Shown piece after piece: positions 1 to 8,521 of a DNA stretch of 53,373 nucleotides. Every line of letters starts with the position of its first letter. Position 1 is the first letter of the stretch. The notes beneath the pieces are model-generated. The model saw only the letters and a program-made list of their open reading frames with translations. It was not told the origin of the DNA and did not search any database. Origin of the DNA: JASGDB01 sp049841315 (GTDB lineage Bacteria > Bacteroidota > Bacteroidia > Flavobacteriales > Weeksellaceae); NCBI GenBank assembly GCA_049841315.1, contig JASGDB010000150.1, forward strand, positions 1 through 53,373, written 5' to 3'. The position numbers and the translations under genes are program-made.

Positions 1-286
1 ATAAGTTTTATTACCATTTGAAAGAGTGTGAATTTAGGTATAATAACAGAAGTAAAAATTTGTATATTTACTTGACTAAATTAATAAAAAATAACCCGCT
101 TAAATTATCTTGAACCTTAAAAAATAAGTAAATGAAAACTAATTATAAATGACTTAGGAAACGGAGGCGTTAAAAAATTTTAAAGAATTTCCGTTAAAAA
201 ATTTCCACTGTTCGAGGGCGGGACAAATTTTTATTATGCGACAAAATTTATCTTTCCGCCCGAGTTTTGGAAATTTTAGGATATTA

Positions 287-350
287 TTTAAAATTTTAGC
301 CGAGTTTCCAGTCTTGAATTTTTGGTACTTTTGTTTCAAGACAAAAGTAC
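287..350 (-). repeat. Dispersed hairpin repeat, left copy
   Basis: The reverse complement of this stretch matches 53309-53373 at most positions. It contains a hairpin with arms GTACTTTTG and CAAAAGTAC (325-333 and 342-350) around an 8-nt loop. The right copy has arms GTTCTTTTG and CAAAAGAAC. The A-to-T change on one arm is matched on the other, so pairing is preserved. Confidence 0.75.
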
Positions 351-369
351 AAACAATTAATTTTTGGAA

Positions 370-400
370 GCCTTGTCAAGGTTCAAAACCTTGACAAGGC
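370..400. repeat. 31-bp perfect palindrome, copy 1
   Basis: Arms GCCTTGTCAAGGTT and AACCTTGACAAGGC are separated by CAA. The identical stem recurs at 47341-47371 with loop TTA. It lies 29 bp before the start of the first bat-operon gene and has no T-run, so it is probably not a terminator here. A REP-type element is the likeliest reading. Confidence 0.8.
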
Positions 401-428
401 TGGTAACAAAACAGTATCATATAAAATT

Positions 429-1328
429 TTGAAAAAAATATTTTTTTTATTCCTCGTAATAATAAATGTGTTGGGATTTTCCCAAACACTCGGCGCCGGT
501 CTGGACAAAAAAACGCTCGCACTCGGTGAAGTCGCTACCTTTAAGGTGAAAATTTTCGACCTTGAAGGAAAAGATGTCGTTTCCGCTCCGAAAAATGAAC
601 TGCTTCCTTTTCATTTTGAAGAAATAAAAGACAGCATCATCAAAACACCGGAAATGTACGAAAGAATCATTCAGTTTCAGGTTTTTGAAGAAGGGAAATT
701 CACCATTCCGGCACTTGATTTTAAAATCGACGGCACGGTTCAGCATACCGTTCCTTACGAAATCGAAGTCGTGAATACCGCACAGCAAGGCGATGAAATC
801 AGCGATATTATGAATAATCGCGAAGTAAGCCTCAATGCCCGTGATTACTGGGATTTGTACAAATGGTATCTTCTCGGATTTATGATTTTGCTTGCACTGA
901 TTATTCTGCTTTATCAGCTCGTAAAATATGCACGGCAACGGAAAAATTCGCCTGTTGTGATGACCAACAAAACGCTTAAAGCATTAGACGTTTTGAAGAA
1001 AAAGAAATACATTGAAGACGAAGATTTCCGCTCCTTTTATGTGGAACTTGTGGATATTACGAGAGATTTTCTCACCAAACAATATCAGATTCCTGCGGAT
1101 GTTTTGCTTACGGATGATTTGGTGGATTTGATGAAGAATCACAATACCATTTCACCGGAAAATGAAAAAACAGTGGAAGATGTGCTTCTGCGAGGAGATT
1201 TGGTGAAATTTGCCAAAACTTTCCCTCCTCAGGAAGTGATGCAGAAAGACTGGCAGGAAATCCGCGATTTCGTGAAACGTTCCTCAAAGGATTTAGAACT
1301 GGAAAAACTGATTAGGAAAGATGTTTAA
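429..1328 (+). CDS. Bat-operon membrane protein upstream of BatA
   Basis: 299 residues. A signal peptide (residues 1-19) is followed by an extracytoplasmic region to about 140, one membrane segment (about 146-168) and a cytoplasmic helical domain. This layout resembles the BatD/DUF4381-type proteins placed just before batA in Bacteroidota aerotolerance operons. The start is TTG at 429; no in-frame ATG precedes the signal peptide, so the start depends on an alternative codon. It overlaps batA by 8 bp. In many Bacteroidota moxR and a DUF58 gene precede this position; here only repeat-rich DNA is visible upstream. The biochemical role is unknown; by context it is part of the envelope-associated Bat complex. 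Confidence 0.75.
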   Translation: MKKIFFLFLVIINVLGFSQTLGAGLDKKTLALGEVATFKVKIFDLEGKDVVSAPKNELLPFHFEEIKDSIIKTPEMYERIIQFQVFEEGKFTIPALDFKIDGTVQHTVPYEIEVVNTAQQGDEISDIMNNREVSLNARDYWDLYKWYLLGFMILLALIILLYQLVKYARQRKNSPVVMTNKTLKALDVLKKKKYIEDEDFRSFYVELVDITRDFLTKQYQIPADVLLTDDLVDLMKNHNTISPENEKTVEDVLLRGDLVKFAKTFPPQEVMQKDWQEIRDFVKRSSKDLELEKLIRKDV

Positions 1329-2322
1329 GCTCCCGAATTTTGAATTTTACAGCCCGTGGTTTTTGCTGTTGTTTCTGGCTTTCATTCCGCTTCTGATAAT
1401 GGATGTGCGGAAGAAAAAAAGAAAAGGAATCACCGTTCCCACCACAAAAAACATGAAGCAGAACGAAAGAATTCTTTTCGTATTTTTCCTTCTGAAAATT
1501 ACAAAATACATCATCCTTTCCTGCCTGATTATCGCACTGGCAAGACCGAGAACCTTTACCATCGCCGAAAATCAGGACGACAGCAAAGGACTTGACATCA
1601 TCCTTTCCGTAGACGTTTCGCTGAGTATGCTCGCCAAAGACCTTAATCCCGACCGTCTTACCGCTTTGAAAGATATTGCGGTTAAGTTTGTACAAAAAAG
1701 AACTAACGACCGAATCGGGTTAGTGGCATATTCCGGAGAGGCTTTTACGAAAGTTCCCGTAACATCCGACCATCAGGTGGTGATTGATGAGCTGGAACAG
1801 CTCGACCCGCTTGAATTACAGCCCGGAACAGCAATAGGCGAAGGGCTTTCCGTAGCAGTAAATCACCTGAAAGACAGCAAAGCGAAAAGCAAAATCATCA
1901 TCCTGATGACCGACGGAAAAAATACGATTGAAAACGCAATGCCTCCTCAGGTTGCCGCCGAATTGGCAAAAAGCAATAAAATAAAGGTTTACAGCATCGG
2001 AATCGGAACCAACGGTTATGCGCTGATGCCGACCAGAACCGATATTTTCGGAAATCTGATTTTTGATGAAACCCGTGTGGAAATCGATGAACCGGTACTT
2101 CGGGAAATTGCTTCGTATACAGGCGGAAAGTATTTTCATGCCACTTCCAATCAGAGCCTTGCCGATGTGTATAATGAAATCGACCAGCTGGAAAAATCGG
2201 ATGTCAAAACTTCAAAACTGTATAATTACGAAGAATATTTCCGTACTTTTTTGTGGATAGCATTGGCGGTTTTATTGCTTGATGCGCTTTTGAGATGGGT
2301 GTTTTTTAAATTTTTAAATTAA
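1321..2322 (+). CDS. batA: Aerotolerance protein BatA, VWA domain
   Basis: 333 residues. Two N-terminal membrane segments (about 12-28 and 56-78), a von Willebrand factor A domain (about 90-290) and a C-terminal membrane helix (about 308-325). The MIDAS metal-binding motif is intact (DVSLS, then a TDG loop after LMTDG). BatA is a membrane-anchored VWA protein expected to form a complex with BatB and, through TPR and BatD proteins, support envelope or oxidative-stress fitness; the exact function of the Bat system is still unsettled. The start overlaps the previous gene, and the stop overlaps batB (TAATG), indicating translational coupling. Confidence 0.92.
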   Translation: MFKLPNFEFYSPWFLLLFLAFIPLLIMDVRKKKRKGITVPTTKNMKQNERILFVFFLLKITKYIILSCLIIALARPRTFTIAENQDDSKGLDIILSVDVSLSMLAKDLNPDRLTALKDIAVKFVQKRTNDRIGLVAYSGEAFTKVPVTSDHQVVIDELEQLDPLELQPGTAIGEGLSVAVNHLKDSKAKSKIIILMTDGKNTIENAMPPQVAAELAKSNKIKVYSIGIGTNGYALMPTRTDIFGNLIFDETRVEIDEPVLREIASYTGGKYFHATSNQSLADVYNEIDQLEKSDVKTSKLYNYEEYFRTFLWIALAVLLLDALLRWVFFKFLN

Positions 2323-3329
2323 TGGACTGGTATTTCGGAAATCTGTATTATCTCGCTTTGCTGCTGCTCGTTCCACTCCTCGGAATGGCGGTTTTTCGTT
2401 TTGTAAAATGGAAAGAAAATCGCCGGAATCGGTTTGCGGAAGATAAATTTCAGCAAGAGCTTTTCGAGAAAAATTCACGTTTTTCAAAGGTATTTTTCCT
2501 GCTGTATTCCATTGCGGTGGCATTTCTCGTTCTTGCGATTGCAGATGTGCTGAAGGGAACGGAAGAAATCGAAACCAAACAGAAAATGAACAATGTGGTT
2601 TTCCTCCTCGATGTTTCCAATTCCATGAATGCCGAAGATGTGGAAATTAATCGTCTCACGGAAGCCAAAAACATTATACTCAATACTTTAACAAAATTAA
2701 AAAACGACAGAATCGGCGTGGTGATTTTCGCTGGAGATGCCGTTTCCATCATGCCTTTGACTACGGATTATACTGCTGCTGACACCTACCTCGGCGGAAT
2801 AGAAACGGATGTGATGAAAATTCAGGGAACGGATTTTTTGAAAGCGATGCAAACGGCTTCGCAGAAGTTTAAAAACATCCCGAAAACGGCGAGAAAAGTT
2901 GTTCTCATCAGTGATGGAGAAGATAACGAAGGCAATGAAAGCGAAGCAGTAAAAGAAGCCAAAGACCAAGGGATTTCCGTGATTTCCGTTGGTGTTGGAA
3001 CAGAAGAAGGCGCACCTGTTCCGGCATATCTTTTCGGGCAGCTGATGGGATACAAAACCGATTTGAACGGCGAAACCGTAATCTCAAAAAGACAGACGGA
3101 AGCCTTGAAAAAAATCGCCAATTCCACCGGAGGAACATATATCGACGGAAATAATCTTGAGGAAGCCTCTAAACAGATTGCCGAAGCTCTTGAAAATTCA
3201 GCTTCTTTTTCCGCTTCATTGGTGAAATCTCAAAACGGTATTCATTATTACCAGTATTTTCTGGCGGTTTCGATGTTTTTCTTTCTTGTCATTTTTCTCT
3301 TTAACCCGAAAAAAGACCTTAATATTTAA
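2322..3329 (+). CDS. batB: Aerotolerance protein BatB, VWA domain
   Basis: 335 residues with the same plan as BatA: two N-terminal membrane helices, a VWA domain with an intact MIDAS (DVSNS, then ISDGED) and a terminal helix near 312-330. The start overlaps the batA stop by one base. Similarity to BatA in architecture suggests the pair arose by duplication. A 215-bp gap follows before batC, and that gap has its own promoter-like box, so batC-batD may be transcribed separately as well as with batAB. Confidence 0.92.
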   Translation: MDWYFGNLYYLALLLLVPLLGMAVFRFVKWKENRRNRFAEDKFQQELFEKNSRFSKVFFLLYSIAVAFLVLAIADVLKGTEEIETKQKMNNVVFLLDVSNSMNAEDVEINRLTEAKNIILNTLTKLKNDRIGVVIFAGDAVSIMPLTTDYTAADTYLGGIETDVMKIQGTDFLKAMQTASQKFKNIPKTARKVVLISDGEDNEGNESEAVKEAKDQGISVISVGVGTEEGAPVPAYLFGQLMGYKTDLNGETVISKRQTEALKKIANSTGGTYIDGNNLEEASKQIAEALENSASFSASLVKSQNGIHYYQYFLAVSMFFFLVIFLFNPKKDLNI

Positions 3330-3544
3330 GACTTGGAGACTGTGAGACTTGGAGATAGGGTGATGAGTGATAATGCGTGTGAATTTCTGCAAAGAAAATT
3401 TGACTTATTGAAATCGAAACAATTTTACTTTTCACATCCCAAACCTCGTATCTCGAAACCCGTACCTCGTAACCTCTTGTACTTTAACCAACTTTAACAG
3501 TTTTACCCTATCCTCTTAACATTAAAAAGAATAATTTTGCCACA
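3330..3544. other. Spacer with degenerate repeats between batB and batC
   Basis: The spacer contains variations on GAGACTTGGAGA and CTCGTATCTCGAAAC, short degenerate repeats also seen near 11855-11890. A 44-codon frame starting near 3363 has no other support. The 3' end carries the batC promoter box. Confidence 0.5.
3532..3539 (+). promoter_or_regulatory. Putative -7 promoter box for batC
   Basis: TAATTTTG matches the Bacteroidota -7 consensus TAnnTTTG and ends 5 bp before the batC ATG, which would give a nearly leaderless transcript. A clear -33 TTTG box is not visible. Confidence 0.45.
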
Positions 3545-4288
3545 ATGGTTTTGAAGCATCTGATTATTGGTTTATTATTATCTTTTCTAAGCTGGAATGT
3601 TGCGAATGCTCAGGAAAGCTATAATCGTTTGATTTTTGAAGGAAACCGTAGTTTTAATAATAAAGACTACGAAAATTCTGTTGCAAAATTTAAAGAAGCT
3701 GTGAAACAAAAAAACAATGACTTCGCGGCTCATTACAACCTTGGGAACGCCTATTACAAAAAGAAAATGTACGAGGAAGCCCGAACAGAATACCAAAAAG
3801 CGCAGAACCTTGCCCAAACGATTCCCGATAAATCGGCGGCTTTGTACAATCTCGGAAATGCTTATATGAAGGATAAAAAACCTGAAAAAGCGGCGGAATT
3901 ATACAAGCAGGCTCTGAAATACAGTCCGTATAACGAAACCATCCGCAAAAATTACGAAATCGCAAAGCTGAAAGACAAAGAAAAACAGAACCGGCAGAAT
4001 AAGGAGCAGAACAAAAAAGGCGGAGGCGGAAACGAAGGGAAACAAAATGATTCTCCAAAAGATGACCAGAAAGGAAAAGCCCCGCAGCAGCAAGGAAACG
4101 GGCAATCGCCCGATCAGCAGCAGGGAGAAGGAAACGGCAATAATCCGAAAGAAGAAAACGGAGCTATGCCGAAAGATTTGGAAGACGCCATCCTGAACCG
4201 TGTGTCCAGCAAAGAAAGAGAAACCGCAAGAAGAATACTCAATAAAAATTCCTATTCAACGCCGGCGAGCAATGATAAGGATTGGTGA
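3545..4288 (+). CDS. batC: BatC, TPR protein
   Basis: 247 residues. A signal peptide (about 1-22) precedes roughly three tetratricopeptide repeats (about 25-140; motifs such as AAHYNLGNAYYKKK and AALYNLGNAYMKDK). A low-complexity tail rich in Lys, Asn, Gln and Gly (about 145-215) follows. TPR domains mediate protein contacts, and BatC is thought to link the VWA proteins to other Bat components on the periplasmic side. The stop overlaps the batD start (TGATG). Confidence 0.88.
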   Translation: MVLKHLIIGLLLSFLSWNVANAQESYNRLIFEGNRSFNNKDYENSVAKFKEAVKQKNNDFAAHYNLGNAYYKKKMYEEARTEYQKAQNLAQTIPDKSAALYNLGNAYMKDKKPEKAAELYKQALKYSPYNETIRKNYEIAKLKDKEKQNRQNKEQNKKGGGGNEGKQNDSPKDDQKGKAPQQQGNGQSPDQQQGEGNGNNPKEENGAMPKDLEDAILNRVSSKERETARRILNKNSYSTPASNDKDW

Positions 4289-6024
4289 TGAAAACAAAAT
4301 TTCTGCACATATTTCTATTGTTTTCGGCCGTTTTCACGTACGGTCAGGTTAATTTATGGACAGCTGTAGAAGAACGAAATCTTAAAGTAAATGATGATTT
4401 TGTTGTTACTTTTATCCTTGAGGTTAACGGAAATGATTATGTGCAGGAAACACCGCTCAGGCTTCCCGATCTTTCCAAATACAACATCCTCGGGCAGGGT
4501 TCAGATACCAAAACATATATCGACCCGAAAAGCAATATCGCTATCAATCAGATAGTCTATCAGGTGGCATTACAGCCTAAACAAGCCGGGAAAAACAGAA
4601 TCGGTTCCGCATTGGTTCAGGTGAACGGAAAAATGTATAAAACCGAACCGATTGATTTTTATGTGGCAGAAGCCGATAAAAAAACACCTCAAAATCAGGA
4701 AATTGCATCTTCACCTGCGGATTTTTATCTGGATATGCAGGTGAAAAAACGTGAAGTATATGCCAATCAACCGACTATAGCCATTCTTCGGGCGTACAGT
4801 AAGGACTTTGACAACTTCAGAAAAGTAAGTGACATCGAAGTTCCGGAACAGCCGAATATCAGCATCAGAACAGTAAGCCACAGAAAATCCGACATCGAAC
4901 AAAACAGTAAAGGAGATATGGCTTCGCAGGTGATTGCCGTGTACATGGTTTTCCCTACAGAACCCGGAAAAGTGGAAATAGAGCCGGTTACCGCCAAGCT
5001 GAAAGACAAAAAATACAGTTCCAATAAAGTGAATCTCAATGTGAAAAAACTACCGGGCGACTCTCCGGCGGATTTTAAAAATGCGGTTGGAGCTTTCACC
5101 ATGGATATTGAAAAAATTCCGGAAGAAAAAATAGTAGAAAATAAACCGATAAATGTTACCGTAAAAATAAAAGGAGAAGGAAATCTTCAGAATATGAAGC
5201 TCCCGAAAATAGTTCCGAATGACAGTTATAGCGTTTTTCCCCCGAAAATCACACGTGAAATGACAACCGGAAAAGACGGGTTGCAGGGAGAAATAACGGC
5301 ACATTATGTAATCCTTCCGGTAAAGACGGGGAAAATTTCCGTTGAGACAGAAGGTTTTGCTTATTTCAATCCGCATGATAAAAAATATGTGGAAGAAGGT
5401 TCAAAAATGATTAACCTTAACGTGATGAGCCATGAAGAGCTTCTGGATTCCAAAACGACAATAGAAAAAGTGAATGACAATATCAGTGAAATTCTGGAAA
5501 CCGTAGGCACGCCCGTCATCGGAAATTCTGCATTGAAAGAAAAAGAAAAAAGCAGATTCGACTGGAAAACCATTCTTCTCAACACGGCAGTTTTCACGGT
5601 TCTTGCTTTTTTGATTTTTTATCTGAAAAAAGCACGTAAAAAAAGAAAATCGGCAAAAGAAAATATCCCTACGGAACCTATTCAGACGATTGAAGAAACG
5701 GAAAGAATATTGAGACAGTCTCAAAAAATTTCTGTGGAAGACCATCTGCATTATCTCAAAACCTTGAAAGACAATAAAGATTCCCGGCAGTTTTTCAATG
5801 TGTACGATGAATTATTGAAAGATGTTGAAAATCAAATGAATGAAAAAGGTTTTTCTTCTTTTGGAGCTTATCTTGAACAGGCTTTCGGAAAGCAGGAATC
5901 CGAAAATTTCCGTAATCTCAGCAAAAAAATTGCTCTTGAAAAATATGCTCCCGTTTCTGCGGATGAAGATTTGGAAGAATTTTACAATGAAATTGATATA
6001 TTGTTTTCTAAAATTACCAAATAA
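4288..6024 (+). CDS. batD: BatD, oxygen-tolerance protein
   Basis: About 578 residues. A signal peptide ending near MKTKFLHIFLLFSAVFTYG is followed by several beta-sandwich-like extracytoplasmic repeats to about residue 420, one membrane helix (about 432-450), a Lys/Arg-rich stop-transfer stretch and a helical cytoplasmic domain. This is the BatD family architecture. Start chosen at the ATG that overlaps the batC stop; TTG and GTG codons lie just upstream in frame but lengthen the protein by only two residues. It is the last gene of the Bat set. Confidence 0.88.
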   Translation: MKTKFLHIFLLFSAVFTYGQVNLWTAVEERNLKVNDDFVVTFILEVNGNDYVQETPLRLPDLSKYNILGQGSDTKTYIDPKSNIAINQIVYQVALQPKQAGKNRIGSALVQVNGKMYKTEPIDFYVAEADKKTPQNQEIASSPADFYLDMQVKKREVYANQPTIAILRAYSKDFDNFRKVSDIEVPEQPNISIRTVSHRKSDIEQNSKGDMASQVIAVYMVFPTEPGKVEIEPVTAKLKDKKYSSNKVNLNVKKLPGDSPADFKNAVGAFTMDIEKIPEEKIVENKPINVTVKIKGEGNLQNMKLPKIVPNDSYSVFPPKITREMTTGKDGLQGEITAHYVILPVKTGKISVETEGFAYFNPHDKKYVEEGSKMINLNVMSHEELLDSKTTIEKVNDNISEILETVGTPVIGNSALKEKEKSRFDWKTILLNTAVFTVLAFLIFYLKKARKKRKSAKENIPTEPIQTIEETERILRQSQKISVEDHLHYLKTLKDNKDSRQFFNVYDELLKDVENQMNEKGFSSFGAYLEQAFGKQESENFRNLSKKIALEKYAPVSADEDLEEFYNEIDILFSKITK

Positions 6025-6063
6025 TCAAAAAAAAGCGTTATTTTTGCGAAATTTTTAAAAGCA

Positions 6064-6666
6064 ATGAACTTCTTTGAATACTTTAATCTGAAAGAAATGC
6101 TCACCGCTTCCATGGTGCTTTTTGCGGTAATTGATATTGTAGGCTCAATCCCGATTATCGTGAGTCTGAAACAAAAATTCGGGCATATAGAAGCCAGAAA
6201 AGCGTCTATTGTAGCAGGCGTGCTGATGATTGCCTTTCTGTTCATCGGGAATAATATTTTGAAACTGATTGGCGTGGATGTCAATTCATTTGCGATTGCC
6301 GGAGCGTTCGTGATTTTCATTATTGCCGTGGAAATGATTCTGGGTATTGAAATTCAGAAAAATGCGGAATCCAAAACAGCTTCCATTGTTCCGATTGCCT
6401 TTCCGCTTATTGCAGGAGCAGGAACGCTCACGACCACACTTTCCCTGAAAGCGGAATACCACGATATCAATATTATTGTAGCCATTATCCTTAATACGAT
6501 TGTGGTTTATGCCGTTCTGAAATCCGCCAACTGGCTGGAAAACAAGCTGGGAGACGGCACTTTGCAGGTGCTGAAAAAAGTTTTCGGAATTATCCTTCTG
6601 GCGATTTCCATTAAATTATTTACCGCTAACTTTGCGCAGTTATTTTCAACTTACGTGAAATTTTAA
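6064..6666 (+). CDS. MarC-family integral membrane protein
   Basis: 200 residues, about six membrane helices, with conserved family features such as the early MVLFAVIDIVGSIPI segment and the FPLIAGAGTLTTTL motif. The family (UPF0056/MarC) was named for a link to multiple antibiotic resistance that was later not supported; the substrate is unknown. It starts 39 bp after batD and is followed 9 bp later by a small membrane gene, so it may be cotranscribed with batD. Confidence 0.9.
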   Translation: MNFFEYFNLKEMLTASMVLFAVIDIVGSIPIIVSLKQKFGHIEARKASIVAGVLMIAFLFIGNNILKLIGVDVNSFAIAGAFVIFIIAVEMILGIEIQKNAESKTASIVPIAFPLIAGAGTLTTTLSLKAEYHDINIIVAIILNTIVVYAVLKSANWLENKLGDGTLQVLKKVFGIILLAISIKLFTANFAQLFSTYVKF

Positions 6667-6675
6667 ATCAGTATT

Positions 6676-6867
6676 ATGCAGACTTTTTATAAAATATTTC
6701 TTGTGCTTTTCATCCTTTTTATCGGCTTCAGCCTGTATTCCATCAACTGGAAACTGGGTTTTATGCATGAAGAAAATTCCAAATTTCTGCTTTCGCTCAC
6801 AGCCGGAATTATCGGACTGATTTTGGTTTTGGTGCTTAGTACGTGGAGTAAATTGGCTAAAAAATAA
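6676..6867 (+). CDS. Small two-helix membrane protein
   Basis: 63 residues with hydrophobic segments at about 5-23 and 38-57, joined by a short polar loop (KLGFMHEENSK). No family is recognised. It follows the MarC gene by 9 bp on the same strand, which supports it as a real cotranscribed gene. The minus-strand frames over it are less convincing. Confidence 0.65.
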   Translation: MQTFYKIFLVLFILFIGFSLYSINWKLGFMHEENSKFLLSLTAGIIGLILVLVLSTWSKLAKK

Positions 6868-6947
6868 GTGTTTTGATTTCTTAAACACAAAGGATTTTGT
6901 ACTATTAGCTGCTTTATTTTTAGGTTCGCGTCAGCAAGAAATTTAAT

Positions 6948-7907
6948 CTATTTAAAAACAAGATTTTTCCCTAAAGCCTGCATTTTCAGTTCGGTTTCCC
7001 GCCATTCTTTTTCGGGACTGCTTAAAGCAGTAATGCCTCCTCCGGCAAAGAGTTCAATACAGTTGGAATATACTTTTCCACAACGGAGATTGACGAAAAA
7101 ACAGATGAAATCTTCGGTTTCGGTTCTGGAATATCCGCCGTACAATTCTCTGGAAAATTGTTCCAAATTCTGAATCTGTTCTTTGCAGAAATCTTTCGGG
7201 ATTCCGCAGACGGCAGGAGTGGGATGAAGTTTGGAAATCAGCTGGTCGAGGTGTTTTTCTTCAAGTTTTATACGGAAATCTGTTCTCAAATGTTTGATGT
7301 TTCCCGAAATATGGTCAAATGTTTCCGATTGTTCCACATCTTTCGCATATTTTCCTAAAATTCCGGCAATGTATTCGGTTACGGGTTTCTGTTCTTCGAT
7401 TTCTTTTGAAGTCCATTCTTCTTCTAAAGGAAGTGTTCCTGCAAGGCTCATGGTTTCAAATTCCGAAGTTTTTTTATTGAATTTTCCCAAAAGTTCGGAG
7501 AAAGCGCCAATCCAGCAGTTACCATTATTTTCAAATGCGTAAACGAAAGCGGACGGATATTTTTCACAGAGATTCAGAAAGGTTTTGGGAATATCGGGGT
7601 TCTGAACGGGAATGTTTTTTTTTCGTGAGATGACGAGTTTCGGAAGCCGGTTTTCCTTAATGATTCGTATGGTTTGATTGATTTTTTCAATATATTCCTC
7701 CTGAGTTTCATCTGCGGAAAATTCCTTTTTTTCAGGAAGCGGAAAGGCGTTTTTATGTAAATCTTCTTTCTCAATGGAAACAATATTTCCGGCAATTTTG
7801 ATTTCGCTTTTTCCGTCAAAAGAAATAAAACTTACCGAAGAATGTTCTTCGGAAAAGTCTGTTGTATAAAGGGAATTTTCGTGCGGAAATCTGAAAAAAA
7901 TCGTCAT
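6948..7907 (-). CDS. menF: Isochorismate synthase, chorismate-binding enzyme
   Basis: 319 residues, mostly the chorismate-binding domain. Conserved landmarks are SLAGTLP, LHPTPAVCG, YGGYSRTE and the C-terminal GGGITALSSPEKEWRETELK segment, which carries the acidic Mg-chorismate ligands. The family converts chorismate to isochorismate, the first step of menaquinone synthesis (or of a siderophore). Placement 2 bp after a hotdog thioesterase of DHNA-CoA hydrolase type favours menaquinone. The N-terminal region is shorter than in enterobacterial MenF (about 430 residues), which is common in Bacteroidota. Confidence 0.85.
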   Translation of the reverse strand: MTIFFRFPHENSLYTTDFSEEHSSVSFISFDGKSEIKIAGNIVSIEKEDLHKNAFPLPEKKEFSADETQEEYIEKINQTIRIIKENRLPKLVISRKKNIPVQNPDIPKTFLNLCEKYPSAFVYAFENNGNCWIGAFSELLGKFNKKTSEFETMSLAGTLPLEEEWTSKEIEEQKPVTEYIAGILGKYAKDVEQSETFDHISGNIKHLRTDFRIKLEEKHLDQLISKLHPTPAVCGIPKDFCKEQIQNLEQFSRELYGGYSRTETEDFICFFVNLRCGKVYSNCIELFAGGGITALSSPEKEWRETELKMQALGKNLVFK

Positions 7908-7909
7908 TT

Positions 7910-8344
7910 TTATCGCAGTTTATCGTGCGGAACAATGTTGTTCGTCATCGTGGTGTGGTTGATGAGCTGTCCGTTTTCGTCGCGGATTTCAATTTGTGAA
8001 ACGTGCATTGTGTTGCCTTTTCTGATGAAAGTGGCGGTTCCTGTTACGATTCCGTCCCGTTTTGCTCTCAGGTGATTGGAATTGATGTTTGTTCCCACAG
8101 GAATTTCTTTCGTCAAATCGCAATGGATTACGGAAAGGCATGAACCCAGCGTTTCCGCCAAAACGCAACTCGCGCCGCCGTGCATAATGCCGTATGGCTG
8201 ATGAACTTTCGGAGTTACGGGCATCGTTGCGGAGAGGGAATCTTCGGAAACATCGGTAAAAACGATGTCCAGATTTCCGTTCAGCGTTTCTGTTGTTCTG
8301 CTGTTCAGTTTTTCTAATATTTCTTTTTTTTTGTTGTCGTCCAT
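7910..8344 (-). CDS. menI: Hotdog-fold thioesterase, probable DHNA-CoA hydrolase
   Basis: About 144 residues. PaaI/MenI-type hotdog domain with the diagnostic segment HQPYGIMHGGASCVLAETLGS, whose HGG turn and Glu form the active site. MenI releases 1,4-dihydroxy-2-naphthoate from its CoA ester in menaquinone synthesis; the adjacent menF supports this over other acyl-CoA substrates. An in-frame ATG at 8377 would add 11 Lys/Asp-rich residues, but that codon lies inside a palindrome of the upstream repeat cluster, so the ATG at 8344 is preferred. The gene-symbol assignment rests on context. Confidence 0.75.
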   Translation of the reverse strand: MDDNKKKEILEKLNSRTTETLNGNLDIVFTDVSEDSLSATMPVTPKVHQPYGIMHGGASCVLAETLGSCLSVIHCDLTKEIPVGTNINSNHLRAKRDGIVTGTATFIRKGNTMHVSQIEIRDENGQLINHTTMTNNIVPHDKLR

Positions 8345-8369
8345 TTTCTTTTTTTTATCATTTTCTTTT

Positions 8370-8485
8370 CCACGCATTTCATACGTGGCTATTAATATTG
8401 AACCTCTTTGAGGTTCTCAGGACTTGGTTCTTTTTACTTTTCCAAGGGCTTCACCCTTGGCTATTTTATTTCGCCACTTCGTGGC
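8370..8485. repeat. Array of four different short palindromes
   Basis: Four perfect hairpins occur in tandem: CCACG/CGTGG (8370-8388), GAACCTC/GAGGTTC (8400-8416), CCAAGGG/CCCTTGG (8442-8460) and GCCAC/GTGGC (8473-8485). The stems differ from one another, so this is a mosaic of REP-like units and not one tandem repeat. It fills the gap between the thioesterase and acyltransferase genes. Confidence 0.7.
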
Positions 8486-8521
8486 TCAACTCAACTTTTT
8501 TGAGGGATTTTTCCTTGGCTC

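Larger units (their letters stand above)
1..428. other. Repeat-rich non-coding region upstream of the bat operon
   Basis: No convincing gene is seen in this stretch. It is AT-rich and holds a partial palindrome (GGGCGG near 216 against CCGCCC near 257), the 287-350 repeat also found inverted at the right end of the window, and the 31-bp palindrome at 370-400. A 61-codon minus-strand frame at 154-339 coincides with these repeats and is judged a by-product of them. Confidence 0.6.

Noticed and set aside
154..339. 61-codon minus-strand frame before the bat operon
   Set aside because: It lies on dispersed repeat DNA with palindromes, is Lys/Asn/Phe-rich and has no promoter or neighbour support.
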